Assembly (NCBI GenBank): GCA_026702635.1
Contig: JAPPBZ010000231.1
Coordinates: 1-7,024, forward strand
Reading direction: 5' to 3'
Source: Bacteroidota bacterium
GTDB taxonomy: Bacteria; Bacteroidota; Rhodothermia; Rhodothermales; Bin80
DNA: 7,024 nucleotides
Below, one piece after another: positions 1 to 5,725 of the stretch. The notes below the pieces were generated by a model. It did not search any database and was not told the DNA's origin. It saw only the letters and a program-made list of their open reading frames with translations. Position 1 is the stretch's first letter. Every line of letters begins with the position of its first letter. The position numbers and the translations under genes were made by a program.

Positions 1-777
1 CAATGAAGCAGGATAATATGCTACTCCAGAATAAATATTGTATCCAGCTGCATTGTCCTCCATAGACTCACGATTGAGAACCACTTTGGTGTCCCCCCAA
101 TCAAGAGGGCCAACCATACTTCCGTCCTCATTTGCAACGGGTGCGCCCCGAACTCCGATGATCTGGTCGGGAGCATTCATCGTGGGATCATATCCGTCGC
201 CTGTTGCTTCCGAGCCAAACATCGCGACCCGATACCAGACAGCCACCGAGTCCGTTTTGGCCTCCCAGGGCGTCCAGTTATAGCCTAGACCCTCCTCTTC
301 AGTACCACGGCGCCCCGACGCTCCGTGCCAATTCGCCTGTCCTTGAAAGAAGTGCAATCCCAAATCCACATCACCTTCTCCAGCGAAAATGCGCGGATTT
401 GGATCCGCTTCCCACCCATTCAGACCCGCATCTTCTAATTGCTGCGAGTAAAACTTGTGTTGGAGGGTATCGTCGTCCGCAATCTGAAACGTGATGTTCC
501 AGTAGTCACTGTCTTGGCCATCGGCGCCTTTTTCATTCACGAGTTCAAGCGTGCTTGCAGCACTCCAATCAATAATGTTACCATCTACCAACGTGTCCGG
601 TGCTGTACCACCATTCGTGCCTGCGCCTCGGACTTCAATTAGTCCCATCCCGTTTGTCGTATCCGGGACGGAAGCCATATTCAGCCGCATGGTGACGGTG
701 CGCTGAGCCTGTGCTTCAGCTATAAAAAACATGCCGCAAATCAGCAGGCATGCTGGAAAAAGTATCTTTTTTATCAT
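1..777 (-). CDS. Exported protein with tandem starch-binding-like beta-sandwich domains (3' end cut by window)
   Basis: The frame is open from the ATG at 777 to the window edge (259 residues, no stop), so the C-terminus is missing. Residues 1-25 form a Sec signal peptide: MIKK, a hydrophobic core, then a likely cut after AQA (residues 22-24). The mature part opens with VTMRLNMASV, which resembles the first strand of CBM20/CBM48/SusE-like modules (typically VTFxVNM...). It continues through VDGNIIDW (64-71), a YWNITFQI strand (92-99), a LQHKFY strand (105-110) and GWE (121-123). A second copy seems to start near residue 176, because IxVRGA followed by DW and a YN strand recurs (VRGA at 48-51 and 209-212). 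The fold assignment is from pattern only and the glycan role is inference. The gene lies 77 bp downstream of the PorV-like gene on the same strand. No clear Shine-Dalgarno precedes the ATG, which is common in Bacteroidota-type genomes. A C-terminal T9SS domain would be expected beyond the edge but cannot be seen. Confidence 0.85.
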   Translation of the reverse strand, partial: MIKKILFPACLLICGMFFIAEAQAQRTVTMRLNMASVPDTTNGMGLIEVRGAGTNGGTAPDTLVDGNIIDWSAASTLELVNEKGADGQDSDYWNITFQIADDDTLQHKFYSQQLEDAGLNGWEADPNPRIFAGEGDVDLGLHFFQGQANWHGASGRRGTEEEGLGYNWTPWEAKTDSVAVWYRVAMFGSEATGDGYDPTMNAPDQIIGVRGAPVANEDGSMVGPLDWGDTKVVLNRESMEDNAAGYNIYSGVAYYPASL

Positions 778-816
778 GGGGATATGCCCAAGGTTTGTTA
801 AGTGTGCGTTCGTTAA

Positions 817-829
817 GGTTCTGAGAACC
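817..829. promoter_or_regulatory. Perfect 13-bp dyad, possible operator
   Basis: GGTTCTGAGAACC has 6-bp perfect inverted arms around a single central base. It sits just downstream of the candidate -10 box and about 40 bp before the start codon of the gene at 777. The same strand carries two GTTAAG words 15 bp apart (797-802 and 812-817) next to it. This position and compactness would suit a dimeric regulator, but no regulator family is recognised and a 13-bp dyad can occur by chance. With a 1-base centre it cannot form a useful RNA hairpin, so a DNA-level site is the more sensible reading. Confidence 0.3.
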
Positions 830-833
830 CGCG

Positions 834-863
834 TAAATATACTGCAAATTGTTCTTAAAACAA
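834..863 (-). promoter_or_regulatory. Weak candidate promoter for the downstream domain-repeat gene
   Basis: On the minus strand TTGTTT (863-858) is followed after 16 bases by TATATT (841-836). The same place reads TATATTTA, which is one base off the Bacteroidota -7 element TAnnTTTG, with TTGT 18 bases upstream. It overlaps the stop codon of the PorV-like gene. The -35 match is poor and the stretch is AT-rich, so chance is a real possibility. If true, the gene at 777 could be transcribed separately from the upstream operon. Confidence 0.25.
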
Positions 864-1895
864 TAATGCCATAGAGATACGATTGACGTCATTGAAGTAG
901 CGTTGTCTTTCGTAGGCATAGTCCATTACAATACCTACAGCACTGAAATCGTACCTGAGGCCGGCACCCAGCGAAAGCGACCGGATGCTGTCCTCCAGAA
1001 ACAGTTCACTGTACCCTGCCCGGACCGTAACCAAGTCTCCCAGAAGACCAACCTCTGCCCCCAGGTTTGCAAACTGATTGCTGTTATTCGGGCTCAGTAC
1101 ATCTACCGCAATCGTAACCCGGACCTGCTCGGTCTCAACCAACTCCCCCGCCAAGCCAATCCGCATAATCAGGGGCAGGTTATAGGAGTCCACTTTGAGA
1201 TAGGCCCGATTACTTTCATTATTGCCTCGGTTCACCGGGTCAATATCTGCAACGACCAGTAGATCATCTCCCGCCATCTCCATCTTGGTGCCAAAGTTGG
1301 AAATCGAAGCCCCCAATCGGATTCCCCTGAACGGAGTCACAAACACCGTCCCGAGATCCAATGCCAACCCGCGAGCCTGTGAGTGCCAAATCTGTTCTGT
1401 AATGATCTTCGCGGAGGCCCCGAATGCAAACCGCTCCGTAAGGCTCTTCCCCCAGGAAAGGGTGAAGGCATACGAGGAGGCATCGAACGTCTCTCCCGTC
1501 CCTTCCTGATCCTCTACAGTCGTTACTCTCATATCCGGGGTCCCCATTGCCGTAACGGCGGCCCCGAGTGTACCGTACCTGGTTGGGAAGGCAGCGGCGG
1601 CATAATTGAAGTTGATTTCCGCTAGCCAAGTGGCATGCTCGGCAGCGACCGATGAACGTGTTAAGAGCCCCAATCCTGCCGGATTCCAGTACATCGCTGT
1701 AACATCGGCAGTCAGTGCAGTGACCGCTCCACCCATCCCGGTTGCTCTGGCACCAACTGGGATACTCAGAAATTCAGCTGCAGTCGTCCCCTTTCTGGTC
1801 ACCTCCCTAGTCTCATTTGCAAACTGGGCGTACGCGACCGTTTCAATGGAACACATCCACAAGAGAATCACCCATAAGTAGACGGACTTCTCCAT
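855..1895 (-). CDS. PorV/PorQ-family outer-membrane beta-barrel protein
   Basis: A 346-residue protein, close to the usual length of PorV/PorQ (UPF0164-like) barrels. A signal peptide covers about residues 1-23, with a likely cut at AYA|Q. The family hallmark follows: AAEFLSIPVGARATGMGGA (39-57), then the AMYWNPAGL segment (67-75). The rest is alternating amphipathic strands, such as LGAGLRYDF near the C-terminus, and the chain ends ISMALLF with a terminal Phe, the usual barrel-assembly signal. In T9SS bacteria PorV is the outer-membrane carrier that takes CTD-bearing cargo from the translocon to the attachment machinery; PorQ and other paralogues do related jobs. The ATG shares one base with the TAA of the upstream large secreted protein (TAATG), so translation is probably coupled. 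That makes this a likely partner of that cargo rather than the housekeeping PorV; the exact role is inferred. The gene ends at a TAA with no convincing terminator after it. Confidence 0.9.
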   Translation of the reverse strand: MEKSVYLWVILLWMCSIETVAYAQFANETREVTRKGTTAAEFLSIPVGARATGMGGAVTALTADVTAMYWNPAGLGLLTRSSVAAEHATWLAEINFNYAAAAFPTRYGTLGAAVTAMGTPDMRVTTVEDQEGTGETFDASSYAFTLSWGKSLTERFAFGASAKIITEQIWHSQARGLALDLGTVFVTPFRGIRLGASISNFGTKMEMAGDDLLVVADIDPVNRGNNESNRAYLKVDSYNLPLIMRIGLAGELVETEQVRVTIAVDVLSPNNSNQFANLGAEVGLLGDLVTVRAGYSELFLEDSIRSLSLGAGLRYDFSAVGIVMDYAYERQRYFNDVNRISMALLF

Positions 1896-4800
1896 TATTT
1901 GATGATGGCAAACGTACCCGTTGTCTCACCCAACGTAGGAGCTTCCACATGGTACAGATAGACCCCGTAAGACACGGTTAAGGCATCTGAGCTTTGTAGG
2001 TCCCAACGAATGGTTCCATTCATTAATGCACTCGCCGGATCATTAACCCCTTCATTCAAATGTAATGTCCGAATCAGTCGCCCGCTCACGTTGAAGATGC
2101 GAAGCGTACATTCAGGAGGAAGATTGATGAATTGGATTGCACGCTCTCCTCGTCCAGTTGAAAATGCATTCAGTTGTTCAAACCGGTTCGTCGCCACATA
2201 CGGATTGGGAACAACCCGAATACGGGACAGAAGCGAGTCGGGATTATTCGCAGATGCAGATGGGGCAGAGGTCGTGAACTCAAACACATCCGGCGCCAAA
2301 AATGGCTTTCGTGTCATGATTGTAGCCACATCCCCTTCGGAAGGATTTGCCCCACCCTCTACGGTAAAATTCATCCCTATGCGCCAGGTAAACTGGGGCG
2401 CACCTCGATTCCCGACAAGCGACTCATGAATTAGAATCAGGTCAGACTCTCGCATCTCACGATCCGCACTGAAGGTTGCCGGTGTGGTCGCGGTCGCACT
2501 AACAAAGTCATCTCCTGTCAAATCCCAGAATGCATAGTCCACTTCTACTTTCTGGGTCCCACCAGCCCCATCAGGATCCAACCGAAACACACGTACATTT
2601 GTAGGTCGTTCTGGAAGCGTGCGAAAGAACGATACATCCAGTGCTGTTGACCGCCCCTCACCGGGACCGACCACTTCAACCTGATAATCTGCAGGATTGC
2701 GCTGACCACTGGTGAATCCCGGAGAGATATATGGATCCAGGACGATCGGGTAAACTGCGTCATTATCCCAACCACTGGTCGAGGAGTTGATCCGCACCAG
2801 CGATTCGCCAAAAAACTGGAGACTGAAACCAATGGGGGCCCCGTAGTTATCTAGTGCCGGAAATTCTGAATCCACCCTCCATGCATCCGAATCGCGGATC
2901 AAAATCCGATTCTCATCAAGATCCGTCAGCGTAAAGGTGCTGGTTGTGATTGTATCCTGCGCAAACCGCCCCCCGGACATCAACGTATCCGTGAACGAAA
3001 TCTGATATCGAGCACCTTCTCGGATTACACGGGGATCAACAATCGTATAGCCGATCCGGCTGGAAGTAGATCCCCGGACACGCGGCAAGTAGCCGTTGGT
3101 GTTTTCCAGAGCTGCCTCTTGGTATCCGGCTACAGGCGCCGACGGTGTTGCCACAACGACATTGCGCCCGGTCTCAATCGTCCCGTCCGCAAGGCGCCGA
3201 ATTCTAACGGGAGTCTCCGTTGGAGAGATATTTGCGGAAGCTGCTCCATAGTCATAGGCGGTCACGGCATAGTAATAGGTGACTCCATTGGTGACCGTTG
3301 AATCCACGAAGGCATGCGCCAAACCGTTACTTCCCTCACCGGGACTTACTCGGTCATCTCCCATATAGAAGCTGACCCCGTTGATTGAAACTGGATGAAA
3401 GCCCCCGATGCCATCAATCAGATCAAACTGAGCCATGGGCTTGCGAAATGTCAGATTGCCGCGACCGTCTGTAATCTGAAGGGCATCCAAAAAGGCGGGA
3501 TCCGTTGCTCGATACACCCGATAGCCTTCAAAGTCCTTCGAAGGTAGTCCGAGTGAGCGTAGAAAATCGTCATCCGATTCCTCGGATTTCGAATCCCAGT
3601 ACAGGGTCACACGGCCATCCCCTTCCACCGCCCACACCTCGGGCGTAATGGGGGCCTGTGCAAACTGGTAGTCTTCCTGATATGCATCCAGGGCATTGTC
3701 GCGCGCTGCAAGCACTTCCTCCTGGCCAATTCCAAGCTGCACCGAAATCGAGATTCGCTCGGTCTGTCCCGCCTTCAATGGAAACAGCCCACTGGATACC
3801 GTCAGGTCATTATCTCCCGGATCAGGCTGCTCCGTGTCGAATTCACCTGGAAGCAGATACGTGAAGAACATGAACCGGTCACTTGCGCTCCCGATCGCTA
3901 GAGTATTGGCACCAAATAGGCGCACATTCGTGATTCCGATCTGATCAGACTCGCTCACATCCGTCACATCAATATTTTTCTCTCCAGGGAAATTGGTTCC
4001 TGCCCCTGAAGTAGGCTGACCATCTCCATCTCCAAAGTCTCCGCTGAATTCAATTCCGTCAAGCCCCGTATCGTTCTGAAGCAGAATCCAGTCCTGATCA
4101 TTATCAATCCCATCGGCTCGGCTCTCATCAATCATTTCGTCCGTCCCTTCATCAATTCCTTCATCTATGGCGCCATCTTCATCATTGTCCAGGCCATCCG
4201 CGTAGGCTTTTCCAAGGTCTTCTGGACCAAGGTCATAGAGCAGGATCCCTGCCTCCTGGATCAGGTAGCGCCCGTATGGATCGGATGCCGCCGCATTGAT
4301 CATTTCCTGCGTCACTAGCGGAGATCCAGGCTCACTGAGGTAAGGATAGGCCGAAGACGGCTGAACGTGAGAGTCATCATTATCAATGTTGTCTCGAAAC
4401 GGCAACCCAACGGTTTCCTGGGTCACATTGATAAGATGAACCACGGGACGACCTCCCACTTGTTGCATCGGGTCATTTCGAGGGTTTGGGGGCCAACGGA
4501 GCCATTGATCTGACGAAGCAGCCAAGACCATCTCCTGCGTCACCAGCGGCGCCCCCTGTTCCCCATCATTATCGTTGTCAATGTAGTCTGCATATCCGAC
4601 CCCCCGCTGGGTCCCAAAGGGCACATGCACCGAGCTCTCATCAATCAGACCATTCCCATTGTCATCAATCCCGTTCGACGGCAGTTCCCCCACTAAAAAT
4701 GCCTCAGGAACGACTGGGCTGTTGCATTCCCCATTGTTGGCTGGACATTCATCAGAAACAGAGCCATCCCCATCGTTATCAATGCGATCGGTCGCATTGC

Positions 4801-5725
4801 CCGGGGTTTCGAGTAATGCAATTCCAACCGTACCTGCTGGATCGGCGCCAAAATTCTGATCTCCGATTCCGTCTTCATCGGTCATGAAGGCCACGTCTTC
4901 CAACAGATCAAAGAAGATGATATCGTCCCCGCAGTCTCCTGCAACGCAATCTGCCAACCAGATAGCCATCCCCACCTTATCCAGATCCTCTGTGCCATCA
5001 TTCTTTACACCGTAGATCATAAAGATGATATCATCCACGAGAATCTGGGTCCATGCCATAATCCGGGTTTCAATGACAAGACCAAGCCCGTAACGACTCG
5101 GATCCGTCGCATCGGGGGAGTAGGTGCCTCGGTAACGATCATACTGATCATCCCCGGCTTTAAAAAAGAATTCTTGATCCGCGTTGTAAATATCTCGTCC
5201 AAAAAACCCATTCCAGGAACCGCTCCACCCTGGGTCTCCAGGATCCTCCAGCTTATCCGGCCAGAATGGAGGCCAACTGCTGGGTTCATCGCTCTGGGCA
5301 ATCCCGTACTCACTGCCTGCAGGATTCACGTATCCGCCGACGGGCTCAAACGTCCAGGAAGCAGACCCGCCCGTATTGTTGCCACGAAAGTCGGATACAT
5401 CTAAAATCCATACCGTTTCTCCCGCATCCGGGCCGTCATTCGCGGTGGTTTCCGCCCCCACCCAGAACTGGGTCAACGCCACATATCGACGATTGGTATT
5501 CTTGGGCCATTCGTACCAGAAATCTCCCGGTGTCCCGCTTTGCGCGGTCTGTGTCCAGTTTGTAATGGTCGCCCGGATATTATTTCCATCAATGTCATCC
5601 CGGCGCCGCTCAAGTGGGTCTACGCGTTCATTGCTAGGCACATGATTTCGATCGATGACTCCTTGGGCCTGTACCTGGATCCCTCCTAACGCGATCAAAC
5701 CCACTAACAAAAATCCACGCATCAT
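1895..5725 (-). CDS. Large secreted Asp-rich / FN3 protein with T9SS-type C-terminal sorting domain
   Basis: A 1276-residue protein from the ATG at 5725. A TTG at 5728 would add one residue, but the ATG gives the 1-base TGATG overlap with the receptor stop and sits 8 bases after AAGGTG. Signal peptide 1-20 (cut VQA|QG). Residues 25-310 are an unrecognised Trp/Asp-rich region with CVAGDC (260-265). Residues 313-546 hold six Asp-rich IDND/IDDN loops resembling thrombospondin type 3 or MopE calcium/metal motifs, plus a duplicated LVTQEM segment. Residues 692-825 look like a fibronectin III domain (VTLYWD, GYRVYRATDP, YYYAVTAYD). Residues 826-1165 are strand-rich and unassigned. The end (1167-1276) is a FlgD/T9SS type A-like sorting domain: RVVPNPY (1170-1176), CTLRIFNVSGRLIRTL, RWDL, SYGVYLYHV and a closing FAIIK. 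The role is inferred to be a cell-surface protein exported by T9SS, working with the co-encoded TonB receptor and PorV-like barrel. The ligand is unknown and no catalytic motif was seen. Confidence 0.9.
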   Translation of the reverse strand: MMRGFLLVGLIALGGIQVQAQGVIDRNHVPSNERVDPLERRRDDIDGNNIRATITNWTQTAQSGTPGDFWYEWPKNTNRRYVALTQFWVGAETTANDGPDAGETVWILDVSDFRGNNTGGSASWTFEPVGGYVNPAGSEYGIAQSDEPSSWPPFWPDKLEDPGDPGWSGSWNGFFGRDIYNADQEFFFKAGDDQYDRYRGTYSPDATDPSRYGLGLVIETRIMAWTQILVDDIIFMIYGVKNDGTEDLDKVGMAIWLADCVAGDCGDDIIFFDLLEDVAFMTDEDGIGDQNFGADPAGTVGIALLETPGNATDRIDNDGDGSVSDECPANNGECNSPVVPEAFLVGELPSNGIDDNGNGLIDESSVHVPFGTQRGVGYADYIDNDNDGEQGAPLVTQEMVLAASSDQWLRWPPNPRNDPMQQVGGRPVVHLINVTQETVGLPFRDNIDNDDSHVQPSSAYPYLSEPGSPLVTQEMINAAASDPYGRYLIQEAGILLYDLGPEDLGKAYADGLDNDEDGAIDEGIDEGTDEMIDESRADGIDNDQDWILLQNDTGLDGIEFSGDFGDGDGQPTSGAGTNFPGEKNIDVTDVSESDQIGITNVRLFGANTLAIGSASDRFMFFTYLLPGEFDTEQPDPGDNDLTVSSGLFPLKAGQTERISISVQLGIGQEEVLAARDNALDAYQEDYQFAQAPITPEVWAVEGDGRVTLYWDSKSEESDDDFLRSLGLPSKDFEGYRVYRATDPAFLDALQITDGRGNLTFRKPMAQFDLIDGIGGFHPVSINGVSFYMGDDRVSPGEGSNGLAHAFVDSTVTNGVTYYYAVTAYDYGAASANISPTETPVRIRRLADGTIETGRNVVVATPSAPVAGYQEAALENTNGYLPRVRGSTSSRIGYTIVDPRVIREGARYQISFTDTLMSGGRFAQDTITTSTFTLTDLDENRILIRDSDAWRVDSEFPALDNYGAPIGFSLQFFGESLVRINSSTSGWDNDAVYPIVLDPYISPGFTSGQRNPADYQVEVVGPGEGRSTALDVSFFRTLPERPTNVRVFRLDPDGAGGTQKVEVDYAFWDLTGDDFVSATATTPATFSADREMRESDLILIHESLVGNRGAPQFTWRIGMNFTVEGGANPSEGDVATIMTRKPFLAPDVFEFTTSAPSASANNPDSLLSRIRVVPNPYVATNRFEQLNAFSTGRGERAIQFINLPPECTLRIFNVSGRLIRTLHLNEGVNDPASALMNGTIRWDLQSSDALTVSYGVYLYHVEAPTLGETTGTFAIIK
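4094..4789 (-). repeat. Ladder of six Asp-rich calcium-loop-like motifs inside the large secreted protein
   Basis: Protein-level repeats at residues 314-326 (RIDNDGDGSVSDE), 351-363 (NGIDDNGNGLIDE), 381-388 (YIDNDNDG), 446-451 (NIDNDD), 510-522 (DGLDNDEDGAIDE) and 538-546 (DGIDNDQDW). The shared core is [IL]D[ND][ND]xxG followed in the fuller copies by IDE. The first copy runs into DECP with a second Cys seven residues on, much like thrombospondin type 3 repeats. The core also recalls MopE metal-binding repeats, but most copies lack their cysteines. At DNA level the word CATTATC/TCAAT recurs on the plus strand. Calcium binding is a family-based expectation, not shown. Confidence 0.75.
4280..4546 (-). 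repeat. Duplicated LVTQEM segment in the large secreted protein
   Basis: LVTQEMVLAASSD (residues 394-406, bases 4546-4508) recurs as LVTQEMINAAASD (470-482, bases 4318-4280), 76 residues apart. Both are followed by an aromatic/Arg-containing stretch and both lie between Asp-rich loops. A decayed third copy, NVTQETVGLPF, lies between them at 433-443. The codons have diverged at many third positions, so the duplication is old and kept at protein level. It suggests that the Asp loop plus the LVTQEM helix-like segment is one repeated structural unit. Confidence 0.7.

Noticed and set aside
778..788. GGG-ATATG-CCC mini hairpin directly before the start codon at 777 as a translational control element
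   Set aside because: A 3-bp stem is too short to be stable and such matches are expected by chance.
848..864. ATTGTT-CTTAA-AACAAT inverted repeat overlapping the stop of the PorV-like gene, as a terminator
   Set aside because: The stem is only 6 bp and AT-rich, and no T-run follows on the minus strand, so termination is unlikely.
716..919. 67-residue minus-strand reading frame across the 77-bp gap
   Set aside because: It overlaps the ends of two well-supported genes in another frame, has no family features, and runs over the signal-peptide codons of the gene at 777.
4094..4789. Asp-rich ladder as RTX nonapeptides or a dockerin
   Set aside because: There is no GGxGxDxUx nonapeptide rhythm, and no paired 12-residue calcium loop plus helix as in dockerin.
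3658..4887. Plus-strand open frames opposite the Asp-rich segment (up to 133 residues)
   Set aside because: They are antisense shadows of the Asp-codon repeats (GAT/GAC read in reverse), have low-complexity Ser/Pro/His composition and no start context.
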